DNA of 64,000 bases, taken from NCBI GenBank assembly GCA_026182355.1, contig JAPFBL010000002.1, positions 2,170,001-2,234,000 on the forward strand. Direction: 5' to 3'. The position numbers and the translations under genes are program-made. The notes under the pieces are model-generated. The model was not told the origin of the DNA and did not search any database. It saw only the letters and a program-made list of their open reading frames with translations. The stretch is from Hermatobates lingyangjiaoensis. Taxonomy: Eukaryota; Arthropoda; Insecta; Hemiptera; Hermatobatidae. Positions 13,801-23,210 of the stretch are shown in pieces (the first letter of the stretch is position 1; every line of letters begins with the position of its first letter).

Positions 13801-14106
13801 TGTATCGGCAGACTTTAAAAGTTTTTGGCGGATTCTTAACTCTTTTAAATCAATAACTGCTGTAATGCTTTAAACATTAAATCTAGAAATACACTGATAT
13901 TAATTTTAGTTCTAAGAATATCACTAACTAATATTCTTCCTTAATCTATTACCACAGGATTAGGTAGAGGAGGACGAGGTGGTTTCGGACGAAGCCTTGA
14001 ACCACCACCCCAGCCAGGACCGTCACACAGGCCTCCCTTCCCCAGAGGTCCCCGAGGACGCAGGGCTCTCCGTATTCCCTTCCATATGCAACCCCATCGT
14101 TTCTAA
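4804..14106 (+). CDS. Mtor: Nucleoprotein TPR / Megator, C-terminal part (11 exons; 5' end outside window)
   Basis: TPR/Megator is the large coiled-coil scaffold of the nuclear pore basket; it acts in mRNA export, chromatin contact and spindle-checkpoint support. Exons, all GT-AG and phase-consistent: 4804-4887, 6434-6631, 10060-10230, 10652-10735, 10959-11046, 11835-11992, 12071-12239, 12336-12458, 12585-12710, 12822-13106, 13958-14106. Together they make 1635 nt, 544 residues plus stop. Recognition rests on the family's conserved tail motifs: VEYQVPTSSQRDQDD (exon 3), EDSNEVPNQ (exon 6) and DDSIVPSTPTLYVPRR followed by PRFTFG (exon 7). Around them the chain is acidic (EEETEED), Ser/Gly/Gln-rich and disordered, and it ends in an RG-rich tail (GLGRGGRGGFGRS). 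No coiled coil is visible here because that N-terminal part is encoded upstream of position 1. Exon 1 starts in phase 0, so at least one earlier exon is missing. The exon 8 acceptor is ambiguous (12330 or 12336, both in frame). Family identity is firm; individual exon ends are predictions. Confidence 0.9.
4888..6433. other. Mtor intron without recognised elements
   Basis: AT-rich intron between in-window exons 1 and 2. I saw no transposon terminus or coding remnant. A T-run lies near 5989-5999. Confidence 0.5.
6434..6631 (+). CDS. Mtor: Mtor exon (in-window exon 2)
   Basis: 66 codons, phase 0-0, with acceptor ATGTTAG and donor CAG/GTAAAT. It encodes a Gly/Ser/Gln low-complexity stretch (AEDGGGGVASSQTE...KRPHPSSPQPADSKLLQ). 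The rise in GC content against the AT-rich introns supports it as coding. This is the disordered, poorly conserved part of the TPR tail. Confidence 0.8.
7297..7470. repeat. Diverged hAT-type MITE fragment in an Mtor intron
   Basis: Begins GGGGGTGGGCAACCTCTGG, like the common hAT terminal inverted repeat (CAGGGGTGGGCAAC). The matching right terminus and target duplication are not clear, so it is a fragment or a decayed copy. Confidence 0.4.
7692..7751 (+). CDS. Possible optional Mtor exon, 20 codons
   Basis: Acceptor GTTTACAG and donor CAG/GTGCTA bracket 60 open nucleotides in phase 0-0 (TGSLKETGYVIQESLVYTNQ), which would fit between in-window exons 2 and 3 without changing frame. A stronger-looking donor at 7781 (CCAG/GTGAGG) would make 89 nt and break the frame. 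I recognise no TPR motif in it, and it may be chance or repeat-derived. Confidence 0.2.
7781..10059. other. Mtor intron, AT-rich; weak internal duplication and one short hairpin
   Basis: 8020-8110 and 8695-8790 look like diverged copies of one segment (both run ATTCAAAATT-ATTA-ATTTTT-TCAT-CAATA). At 9484-9526 an eight-base inverted repeat (GTAACGGA/TCCGTTAC) encloses a smaller GGGTG/CACCC hairpin. No coding signal. Confidence 0.35.
10060..10230 (+). CDS. Mtor: Mtor exon (in-window exon 3)
   Basis: 57 codons in phase 0, after acceptor TTCTTCAG. It contains KRCRVSGGGED and then the TPR-typical block VEYQVPTSSQRDQDD, followed by acidic DEEENEDGD. Two donors are possible: GTTGGT at 10231 and GTTTAG at 10235. 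Only the first joins the next exon in frame, so I chose it. Confidence 0.85.
10652..10735 (+). CDS. Mtor: Mtor exon (in-window exon 4)
   Basis: 28 codons, phase 0-0, acceptor TTTTTAG and donor CAG/GTTTGT. Strongly acidic (MEDGGECEEETEEDSRYG), as in the acidic tail segment of TPR. Confidence 0.85.
10959..11046 (+). CDS. Mtor: Mtor exon (in-window exon 5)
   Basis: 88 nt, phase 0 to 1. It encodes ELTSFDDPEGPDIDEESNTD and then DQDMSVVDII, and is acidic. The acceptor is TGTTCAAG and the donor ATAG/GTTGGT. The split codon joins the next exon to give Val before EDSNEVPNQ. Confidence 0.8.
11835..11992 (+). CDS. Mtor: Mtor exon (in-window exon 6)
   Basis: 158 nt, phase 1 to 0. It encodes EDSNEVPNQCESSGGGSEA and then a Pro/Arg-containing stretch ending HHMMM. 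The EDSNEVP block is shared with TPR proteins. Acceptor TTTTATTAG, donor ATG/GTATGC. Confidence 0.85.
12071..12239 (+). CDS. Mtor: Mtor exon (in-window exon 7, diagnostic TPR motif)
   Basis: 169 nt, phase 0 to 1. It carries the most diagnostic TPR block: DDSIVPSTPTLYVPRR, then DAFGEAVSSPHVPAPRFTFG. Vertebrate TPR has the equivalent VPSTPTL...R-D-FAEA-SP order. Acceptor TTCTAACAG, donor ACAA/GTAAGC. Confidence 0.95.
12336..12458 (+). CDS. Mtor: Mtor exon (in-window exon 8)
   Basis: It encodes NGSGAVAQVASEGMDD, then RIELSLLDEARRVVPNTPS; the VPNTP block matches a second conserved VPTTP-like patch in TPR. The acceptor may be 12334-12335 (GATGCAG) or six bases earlier (GTTAAG); both keep the frame and differ by two residues. 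Donor CTAG/GTACTT. Confidence 0.85.
12585..12710 (+). CDS. Mtor: Mtor exon (in-window exon 9)
   Basis: 126 nt, phase 1-1. Gly/Ser/Thr low-complexity (GGGSTSGGSSTSSTASGEV) then acidic/Gln (EDDLQPGTQQPK). A symmetrical exon that could be skipped without a frameshift. Acceptor ATTTTAG, donor GAAG/GTATTC. Confidence 0.8.
12822..13106 (+). CDS. Mtor: Mtor exon (in-window exon 10)
   Basis: 285 nt, phase 1-1, the longest exon here. A Gln-rich stretch (QQQVSQQSSQPQQQ) is followed by an Arg/Pro-basic patch (KSVRVTARRAPPQP) and a Ser/Thr-rich end. Acceptor TTTGAAACAG, donor AGAG/GTTAGT. The clear GC rise supports it as coding. Confidence 0.9.
13525..13850. repeat. SINE-like repeat in the last Mtor intron
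   Basis: GC-richer block. Its segment 13600-13760 aligns by eye with 47570-47700 of the tRNA-derived SINE: both have TAA-TTTTGC, GT--ATTTA-AG, GGGATCTT-AACGAGT and TTC-CCGAGG in the same order. The tRNA-like head is not visible in this copy. Confidence 0.45.
13958..14106 (+). CDS. Mtor: Mtor last coding exon
   Basis: 149 nt, entered in phase 1 after acceptor CTATTACCACAG. It encodes the RG-rich terminus GLGRGGRGGFGRS, a proline-rich stretch and PRGPRGRRALRIPF, with a TAA stop at 14104-14106. TPR proteins usually end in such an RG-rich tail. Confidence 0.9.
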
Positions 14107-14192
14107 TTCTTTTGTAAGAACTAAAAATTTGTTTAGTCCCAATTTTCTCTATAATATAAATATTTAGGTTGTTAATAATTAAAAATACTGTG

Positions 14193-14198
14193 AATAAA
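14193..14198 (+). terminator. Candidate Mtor polyadenylation signal
   Basis: Canonical AATAAA 87 bases after the Mtor stop codon. A second AATAAA at 16162-16167 follows a good splice acceptor (see findings), so a longer 3' end is possible. Confidence 0.5.
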
Positions 14199-14329
14199 CA
14201 TAACTTCTCTATTGAAGATTTCTTCAAACGCTGTTGATATAACCTTCTCACAAAATGTTCCTAACATCATATATCCAAATATACATACAATATTCCTCTT
14301 CATTATATATGTAGATATACCAGTTTAAA

Positions 14330-14590
14330 ATCGAAGAAGAGTAACACACAGAGTAAAGAATCGGCCAGTTCGTCTCCCTCTATCTTTTCTTCTGAAGACG
14401 GATTGACCGAAAATTTGAGTTTGTGTTTCTTTAATCTGTTTGTTACACTTTTTAGATTTTGAACTCGTATTGTGTCCAGATTGGATTATCCTTCTTTATA
14501 TATATATATATATATCTTTATATAAGATCATTGATATAAGATCCCATTTCTTATTGTGGTTTGATCATTGATATATATATATATATATAG
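14330..14590. repeat. Remnants of two foldback families and AT microsatellites
   Basis: 14336-14480 resembles the foldback at 27165-27441 (shared AACACACAGAG-AAAG, GAAGACGGAT and AAATTTG words). 14517-14575 matches the outer end of the foldback at 29682-30101 (CCCATTTCTTATTGTGGTTT and GATCATTGATAT). (TA)n tracts lie at about 14498-14516 and 14571-14589. Confidence 0.45.
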
Positions 14591-14592
14591 TG

Positions 14593-14801
14593 GGTGTATT
14601 GTGTAATCGCGATTATGTCAGTTTTCTAGGTTCAAAAATCAAACTCGTTGCCGACGTTTCTGTTTTATTTAAAACCTATTTTTGTAGGCAAAAGTAAGAA
14701 TTTTCTTCTGAAAAAGGTTTTAAATAAAACCAAAACGTCAGCAACGATAGTTTGATTTTTGAACCTTGAAAACTGACCGAATCCCAATTACACAATACAC
14801 C
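14593..14801. repeat. Foldback element A (inverted arms of about 80 bp)
   Basis: Left arm 14593-14671 and right arm 14716-14801 are inverted copies, with about a 44-base loop. Shared words include GGTTCAAAAATCAAACT and TTTTATTTAAAACC. Related fragments lie at 37830-37905 and 44563-44600. It may be a MITE. Confidence 0.7.
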
Positions 14802-14809
14802 TAATCTAT

Positions 14810-16380
14810 GAAACGATTGATACATTTTTGATTTTTTAGATATATATACCATGTACATAAAAACCAATACTAATTGTAATACATGCAATCCATATTAATG
14901 AACTTTAATAATAAAAACTGAAAATATTATGACTTATAATAATTACTCTTTAATGATTTTTAATTTTCTCTTCTATGTTTAATATGGGTATGATTCCTTC
15001 TGTCTACCGTACTATAAACTTCGACGGTATATGATCGTGAACCTTTGGCATTACTACTGATAACACCCCGCAATCACATTTTGAGTCTCATATCCTGAAA
15101 CCACGCCTTATCACCGGGCCTTCAGTTTAGCTTTTCCCATATCTACATGTCTTTCATGTAAAAGTTTAGTAACAGTTATAAGCAAACTCTGAAGAACTAC
15201 TAATCTGTTGTCATAGTACACCAAGTTCTTTTCCTCAGTTTAAAGTATGGTTTAAGATCTGGAATATACCTTAAAGCCATTCCACGTATTTGCTTTTGTT
15301 TTTAATTGATATTCCTGACTTTCTCATCAGTGAATATAACTTCAGGTCTAATGTATGAACATGATCAGTGTCTTTATGACAGACAGCTAGCCAAATGCTG
15401 TATAGTTCTCTATACTAGATCCGCAATATACATACAGTTACCCGGTTTATTAATTACATTGTAATTATACTTAAACAGCTTTAACGTCATTCCTTTTAAT
15501 CTATTCTTAGCTATTTTTCCAATTTCTATCTCTATTATAGTAATAAGCTGTTTATGATCTGTTATCATGAGATTATTTCCACAGTCTAATAGTAATTATA
15601 GTATTTTGAATAACTAATAGCTGTTTTTCTGTTTGTGCACATCTGGTTTCTAAATCACTTAGACGCCGTGAATATACTGCACCAGCTTTATTATCCTGCA
15701 AAAGGCAGCATCCTCACACATTACTAGGGGCATTACATCGCAATCCAATCTCTTTATTGAAATCAAAGTGATTTTAGCAAGTTGTTTCAAAATAACAACA
15801 GCATGGTTATGATGATTTACCCATTTAAAGTTAACACCTCTTTTAATAACTTCCTTAAAGTTCCAACGATTTCTGCCAAATTAGGAATAAATTTCGCAGA
15901 TAATTTATTTTGTCAGTTATATTATTAATGAAACTAGTAAAAAAATATTTAAGAAACATGTTTCCTCAGAATTAATCTTTTGTACCTAAAAGAACTTTAC
16001 TTAAAGTATTTGTAGTAATAATAATAATGTTTATTACTCAACAAATTAAATATTATTTCCTTTGTTTCAGGGTTGTCTTGAAATCTTTTTTGGCAAATGT
16101 ATGTATGGTAATAAACCTGAGAAGTCTGTAGTCATAATTTTCAACTTATGTACAGTGTATTAATAAACGAAATCCGATGTGTTTTATTTTTCTTTTATTT
16201 TACATAAATATCGTAGAAGTTTAAGTTTTATATGTATATAAAAAAAAAATATGATGAGCATATTTAATCCAATACCTTTCCTTTACATTTCATTTTTGTG
16301 TACTACATATCCGCAGTATTATATTGAACGGTTATTAATGGACCAATCATTCTTTCCGCGTGCTATAGTGTACGTTGAAA
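14810..16380. other. Intergenic AT-rich DNA downstream of Mtor
   Basis: No open frame of note. 16067-16167 contains an excellent acceptor (TTCCTTTGTTTCAG), about 80 bases, then AATAAA: a possible alternative 3'-UTR exon of Mtor, unproven. Confidence 0.35.
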
Positions 16381-19300
16381 TTATCAGCTCCAGGTCACGG
16401 ACCTACTATTGCTGAATTATAGTACTACTGTGATTGTAGAATCAGTATATAAATGTTTGTACTCTTTTATTTGGTTTGTCGGTATACATTATTTTGTGGT
16501 CGTTTGGTCTCCTTGAGTTGTGAAAGAGTTGCCAGTTTAGGAAGAGAGTGGTCTTCCATTTTAACAACAGTCTCGACGATGGATGTGATTGGGAAATTCT
16601 TAGGGATAGGCTTTGAACAGGTTGGGATTTTCGTGTCCTCATTGGTACCAGTCTATTGGTGAATTGGTCAATTGATTCCAACCTGAGGTCTCTTTGAATA
16701 TCCTCATTTCTGGTATACCAAGGTACCCCAGCCATAAGACGTGCACATGTAATCTGAACTATCTGTATGAGAGTTTTATTACTTCTTGAGACTTCTAACC
16801 AGGTCGAGCATCCGTCTTTATTAGATGTACCAGGATAGGGTACAAATTTGACGTTAGTGCTAGACCCAATTTACATCTCTTTTTTTGATGGTGTTTAAAA
16901 GTGAGCCGGCCGTCGATTATTTTACCTAGGTATTTATTTGGCTTGCGTTTTGTAAACCATTAACTGGCGACCAATAAAGACTGGAAGAGGTTTCTTGGGT
17001 ATGTCTTTACTGAATTGTATGTAGATATTCTTTGCTGGGTTGACTTCAAGTTATTGAATCAGTAAGAAATTCGATCAAGAATTACACTGTAACACTCTTT
17101 TAGCAAACTCCACACTGCCGCATCTAAAGGCCACTGAAATATCATCAGCAAATAGACCCAGAAATGATTCAGTTTTTCCGAGGGAATTCGGGAATAGAAC
17201 TGCAGGTAAGTCAATTGGGAATAGATTTGGTAAGTTATACGCGTATAGGGAATAAAGTATGGTCCCTAACAAACTTCCTGAGGTACACCTCTCAGCATCT
17301 GTCCTATTGGAAAGTGTTGGTCATTAATGGCAACAAAAAATGGTCTATTGGAGAGGAATTATTTTATAATGTCAGTAAACCAGTCAGGTAGGCTGAAACA
17401 TTTCAGTTTATAGAGGAGTGCCTTGTGCCAGACCGAGTCGAAGGTACGTGTCAAATCCAAGTACAGTTAAGGTGTTTGAGGGGAAGGAGTCGGAACATGT
17501 GACAACCCTAGGTTTACGAATTGTTGAAAACTTCGTGTTGAAGGGTGGTTCCGTGTAGAGCATGAGACCCAATTTGCTCGGCCCAGAAGGGAAGGACATT
17601 TTTGACCTTTAGTAATATTAACATCTCATAGACTTTACCAAGAAGAAGACAGACTTTTTCTCGAGGGTGGTGATTACTTGATTGATATCCTGAGGGGTAA
17701 AAAATTTTGAATGATTAGGAGCAGTTTTAGTTATAGCACCCATAAGGGGTGACTAGAACTAGTACTGTTGCGTCCTTCATAGCTGTAACTACTTTCCATT
17801 CTGTGACGTTATTAGGATCTTCATCACTGTCAAGGAGTTGCGTCCAATGCTTGGTATGATGAGACCTAACAGGACAGCTGTTAACTGAGCCCTCTTAAAC
17901 TGTCTTCTATCTCTGGGGCTCCTCGTACTTGATGCAACTTCCTCAGTTTATTTTTCTCTTTAATTTTATGCAGTATGAATGGAGAAAGTGAGTTACAAAT
18001 TGATGGTGTTACTATGGGGGTGGAAGCTACGTTTAGGGAGTTTTTTAAGTGAACAGTAATTTCTTCAACTAAGTAAAAAGGTTTTCTGAAGGGTGGTTAA
18101 GTTTTTTTGGAAAGGGAGAGTTTTTCGAAACTGTATTTTGAATTTAGGGCCAATTAGTCTTGTTGGAGGTTATTTGGTCTGTATCTAATTCTGAATTTCT
18201 GGAGAGTAAAAACTGGCAGATGGGTTGAATCAAGACCTTCTAGCACCTCATCTGTAACATGATTAACAGTGTTAACATTTGATGACAGTGTAATATGTCA
18301 GGCAGCCCAACAGCAAGACTAAGGGATATAGTGGGAGTTAAGGGAGCGTGAATCAGAGTGTTGGTTGCTTTATATGGTTTAGTAGGAATCGTCTTTACCT
18401 ATTGGGGTTGCAATTGTCACTATTACAACCCCAAGCAGTACTTTTCGTATTCAGCAGTATTGTAGCCTTCTATTATGAAAGGTCTACTTGAGTGGAGCAG
18501 CTGTAGGAGAGCTCCCGCTCTAGGGTAGCGGACGGGCTTTCAACTCTGACATAAGAGATGCTGTTGTGTACATGGATGACCGTACCACCACCTGGTATGA
18601 GGTCCGTTCTTTTAACCTTTTAGAGAATCGCATGTTAGACTTCAGAAAAGTTTCAGCAAGTAGATCAGGTTTCACTATTTGCAACATGTTTTCCAACAGT
18701 TCTGTTTTTCCCCATCTAATTCCACCTTGGTAAAGACGAGGTATGTCAAGGAGGCAGGATCTGTCTTAGTTTGCGGTGCTGCCATTAGTTAAGTCAGAGT
18801 CATTTTCAGATCTCAAGAGAGACGCTATCAAGTAAAAAGTCTCAAAGGGACAGAAGGTGATTGACTTTCTCAATCTATTGATACCCGCTTCCTGAAGACC
18901 TTGTATAACTACCTCTTCTAAAGAAGATTTAGAATTTCTCAGTTTATTAACTGTCTCACTGTATGATAAGGTTTGTGTTGGAGGAGGGGGGGGGGGCAGA
19001 AGAAAGGAAGGTCTGGGAGTTGTGGAGAAGGCCGGACTCAACCCCAACGGGATGAAGTCCAGCACAATTTACACAGGAAGGCTGCGTTCCCTTTGGATTA
19101 GGGCAAGAAGAGTAATGGTGAGCTTCTGGGCACCTAAGACAGTGAGGAGTCTCTCTACATCGTCTCCCAATGAGACTTCTCAATTATCACTCTGATGCCC
19201 AAGATTCTAGACAAGGATAATGTTTCCTTATGATTTTTGTCAGGTTCTAGGGTAATTTCAAAGATTGATAGGGGACGAGGAAGAATGTCTCCTAGGAAGC

Positions 19301-19840
19301 GGGGCCGCCTAGACACGAGTTGTCTAGCTTTCGCTCTGATACCCTTGTGAAGGAGGTCACTTTCAATGTCTGAACCCTTAAGAGGTAAATACTTAAAATA
19401 CCATGTATTTTACCATTTCCCAAGGAGATCGAAAAGAATGAAGGCAATGTCAACTTCCCGGAGACGTTTGGTAAGCTTTTTGTACGTGTCCGGAGTCTTG
19501 GTCATAATCCTAATGGATTTTCCTCCTGAGATAATGGTCAAGTCTGTCATTAAGTCGTCGTAAGTATTAAGTGTTATTTTTTGGTAGCCCTAACCATTTT
19601 GGTCCTAACCATTATCGGTGAAGCAAACTTATGTCAGTTGGGTGATTTGATAGAGCCGTTTGAAGTTTCCGTAGAAGTAGTATTTTCAGTCCGGATGTCA
19701 AGTGCTGAATGGCTTTCACAGTTAGTCTGTAGGATATCAAAGGATTTGTAGTTGATAGGGAATGTTGATGAGGGAGGTCATTGATTTTTGCTCTTTGACC
19801 TTGTTACAATTTTAGGAGTTAGAGAGGTTGAGAAACAGGT
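16380..19840 (-). mobile_element. Decayed Jockey-type non-LTR retrotransposon
   Basis: Reads on the minus strand from about 19840 (5') to 16380 (3'), broken by stops and frameshifts. ORF1 remnant: a block containing LSIFEITLEPDKN and LGIRVIIEKSHW, then zinc knuckles around 19050-19180 (cysteines in CRETPHCLRCPEAHHYSSCP and CVNCAGLH), as in Jockey-group Gag proteins. ORF2 remnant: reverse-transcriptase box LGLFADDISVAF with FADD codons at 17152-17141, preceded by ILYSLYAYNLP. The C-terminal block MAGVPWYTRNEDIQRDL ends near 16690, matching the Jockey tail AGAPW-VRN---HRDL. No clear poly(A) or target duplication was found, so the ends are approximate. Clearly a pseudo-element; internal coding cannot be intact. 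Confidence 0.8.
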
Positions 19841-19899
19841 GCTCCTAATATGTGTGCCTAGCTGATTACTTAAACTTAAAAGCACACTTTTATATGCAT

Positions 19900-20080
19900 A
19901 TAAATTTGTGCATGATAGAATTTCTTCCACAAACCTTTTAGAAATACTAGAAATTATTTCAGATTTGTGGTATTTAAAACTTAAAAATGATAAGTTAGAA
20001 AAATCTCTCTTTTTTAACTTATTGTTGATTCATGTGACATAATATAAAAAAAAATTATTTATAACTTTTAAAGGATTTAG
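19900..20080. repeat. Unclassified interspersed repeat, copy 1
   Basis: Aligns by eye with 21190-21370: CTTCCACAAA-CTTTTA-AAA, TAGAAATTATT, TTTGTGGTATT, then GACAT-ATATAAA at the end. Same orientation, 1.3 kb apart. No terminal structure seen. Confidence 0.45.
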
Positions 20081-21189
20081 GGCACATGAAATTAAATAAG
20101 ACAGTTTCAAAGTTACTATATATTTGTAAGTAAAATATTAAACCATAAAATATCCCTAAAAATACAATTAAAAAACTATACGAATAAATACCAAGGAAAA
20201 TATTACTGATTGCAAAAAATAAATATGTAAACGTAATAACAATAGATCTTGAATTGGCGAATTCATTTTAAGTAAATAGTATAACAACACATTTCTATTA
20301 CGAATTAGTAAAAGTTTTTTTTTTTAATTCATGACTTGCTCTAGTTTCTAAACGTTAATACTATGGATGGTCGTTTCAATTACTTCTTACTTTAAAAGGC
20401 TGAAACTTAATATTTGGGAAGGCCCACTCCAAAATAACTTATTATGTTCTAAAATTATATCACTTTGTCAATTAAAGACACTGCCTTAAAAGTTGATGTG
20501 AGCAACGTCTAATGAAGATGATAATAATAAGGCCGATAATAATAATAAGGATGATAATAATTGGATGTTTTTTTTAAAGTTTGAAGTTTCTGATTTCTTT
20601 TTCAATCACATCAAAAATAGGGATTTGATTTCAAGCGAAATTTAATTATTAGTTCTTTTATTACAATAAGTAAGTTTAATAATTTTATTAAATAAAATAT
20701 AGCTACATCATTTTAAAACTAGTGAAATCCGTAATACTTTTTTATTTGGGAACGACAAGTGTGTATAAATGAAAATAAAATTTTTGGAATATGGAAAGAA
20801 ATGTAATTGAAACCAATTCTGAATCCATTCTACATAGAATTGAAGACACATTAAAATGGGTTGGACGGTTAAATCTGATTGAGTCTTCTAAAATACAACC
20901 AATAAAATTTAAGTGACACCTTTCAAAATGGTCTTTTATGGTGTAAACAATATATAATTTTCACTCATTCAATTGAAAATTAAGACAAACTGCTGCTTTC
21001 CTGGCGAATATAATACTTTTATTTTTTTCACGAATATGTAAAATGCTATCTAACAATCTATTTATACTTATTTTGACATAAATTTAAAACTGACGATTCA
21101 TTATACTTAGCAGACGCAATGTTTGGAAGGTTGATGAATCAAGTAATAACCTTGACACTTTTCTACAAAAAAAGCATCATAGATATTTG

Positions 21190-21370
21190 AGCATAATTGA
21201 ATCCCTTAAAAACTTCCACAAATCTTTTACAAAAATTAGAAATTATTCCGGAATTTGTGGTATTATAAGGACTTACAAAGACACCCCAAAAAAACTATTT
21301 GAAATATTATTTTTCATTTCTGACTTATTATTAGTTTATAAATGACATGATATAAAGAAATGGTTTATAT
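21190..21370. repeat. Unclassified interspersed repeat, copy 2
   Basis: Partner of 19900-20080, in the same orientation; diverged by point changes and small indels. Confidence 0.45.
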
Positions 21371-22483
21371 CATTAAGGTTACATCACTGTTTCAATTGCT
21401 ACAATACTATCAATCAGGTTAAGTAGTTAGATCAGCAAAAGAAAGCACTACATTGTTAATGTTTGAATGATTTTATAATTCCTCAATAAACTTACTTCTA
21501 TCCAAACAAACCAAAACTAGCTAAAATAATTAATGTTAAAAAGAGTTAATTAAAAGATAAGGTACTTGTAAATCACTTCGCATGAAAGAAAATCTGATTA
21601 TTTAGGAACACAGCTTGGAATGTTAGGGGATTGAAAGCGTTTAACAATGAACTAATTAGGTTTTCGAGTGCAGGCATTATAACAATAATGGCAGGTACAT
21701 CAATACTACTTTTGGATTTCTTAAGCTCTAATTTGTAAAGATTTTCCTCTAGATTCTCGAAGACAATTACTATATTATCATCTAAAAAACAACCATCGGT
21801 AAAAAAGTTTTGTTTTACTTTTATAAAATATTTTATAAAAATATTTTTATAAATTTTGTTTGTTTTTTTAAATATTTTATAACTCTTCTATTTGATTCTT
21901 AATCATTAATTTACTACAGTGCATCAGTAAAAGTTTAAAAAAAAAACTTAAATTTGGAGAAATATTACTTAATTAACTCACACTTAAGAGAAAAATCAGA
22001 CTTTTGATAATTAATAACCATCAGAAATAAGGGAGTTCTTATTTTTTAGTGCAAAGTTCTGCATTAAATCTATCTTACTGTTTGTCAAAAACTCTTTTTC
22101 TCTTACATTCTCCTTTTCTCCACTCTCTTCTTTTATCTTCTATCTCTCTCACTCATCCCTTTCCACAACTCCATTGTACATCTCTCACTCTCGCCTTCTC
22201 ACTTTCTAAGTTCCCTTTATTTTCTCTTTCTCTCTTTCACCCTCTCTGTATTAAACAAAAAATTCTAATGGTCGTTAAAGACTCCAAGCAACCCTTGCAG
22301 CACATATTCGAATGTATTATTTAGATTAATAGTTATATTAACATTATTAACCAAAATTTTATATAGTTTGAAATTAATGCTATTTTAATAACTGCTACTA
22401 ACTGAAAAAATAATTAGCAGGTATTTTTCTAAATAATTTAAATTTTCTCCATGACTAGGAAATGTTTTACAATAATTAAAATC

Positions 22484-22489
22484 TTTATT
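22484..22489 (-). terminator. Candidate GDE1 polyadenylation signal
   Basis: Minus-strand AATAAA about 580 bases after the GDE1 stop. I saw no clear canonical hexamer closer to the stop, but AT-rich DNA makes chance matches likely. Confidence 0.2.
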
Positions 22490-23065
22490 AAGATGCCCAC
22501 ACTCTTAGGTAATAATTAATAGCATATGAAAGCAAACAAACCGTAAAGCAGAATTAAATGCAAACAATTCTGAAAAGTCTAGACTTCATAGCAGTAAGTT
22601 TAACGATTATGAATAAAAAAATAAACTATCATAAGCACTTAACAATATTCAACACATGCCAAATAATTGTTCTATTGTACAAATATTAAATATTGTTTAA
22701 ACTAACTTTAAAAATAAGTGACGTTCAATCTTGCGTAAAAAATAATAATGCTAATGCTAATAGATATGAAAATAAAATATATAATCCAAAACTGAATGAT
22801 AGCTCAATTGGAACTATTAAAAAAAAAATAAATTGTATAATTTAAATGCCCAATTAATAATGCAATAAAATTATTAACTGTAAATGCTTACTAATTCTAA
22901 TTAAAGTTGATTGCCAAATATTGACTTCAGTGCAGTGACTTATGATTCCCATTTGGATTTACAAGTGCTCTCCATTAGTACAAAGTTACATATACATATT
23001 AGTAGTTTTATCTTAGGAGTTAAACAACAAAAGGGAATTAAAAAAAAAGCAATATTAAAAAGAAA

Positions 23066-23210
23066 TCACAGAATCGTCTGAGAGTTAAGCGCAGTATCTG
23101 TGAGGTAAGCTATTTTGAGGTTTTTGGAAATGTGAACTTTCTCTGAAGGCAAGTTTACGGTCCAAGCAATGCAACGAATTCCTCTATCTCTCCACCAAGT
23201 AACAGATTCT
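23066..23210 (-). CDS. GDE1: GDE1 last coding exon
   Basis: 145 nt: ESVTWWRDRGIRCIAWTVN, then LPSEKVHISKNLKIAYLTD and TGA at 23068-23066. It matches the K-W--KGI-V-GWTVN terminal strand of GDE1 and the final Y(I/L)TD. The acceptor is a T-run followed by CAG. Confidence 0.93.

Larger units (their letters stand above)
20090..23065. other. Intergenic AT-rich DNA and GDE1 3' flank
   Basis: No gene seen. A pyrimidine-rich tract (CTCTCTC, TTCTCTTTCTCTCTTTC) runs from about 22080 to 22255; its open frame is a by-product of composition. Confidence 0.5.

Noticed and set aside
22049..22324. 91-codon open frame rich in Leu and Ser
   Set aside because: It is a by-product of a CT-rich low-complexity tract; no domain and no splice context.
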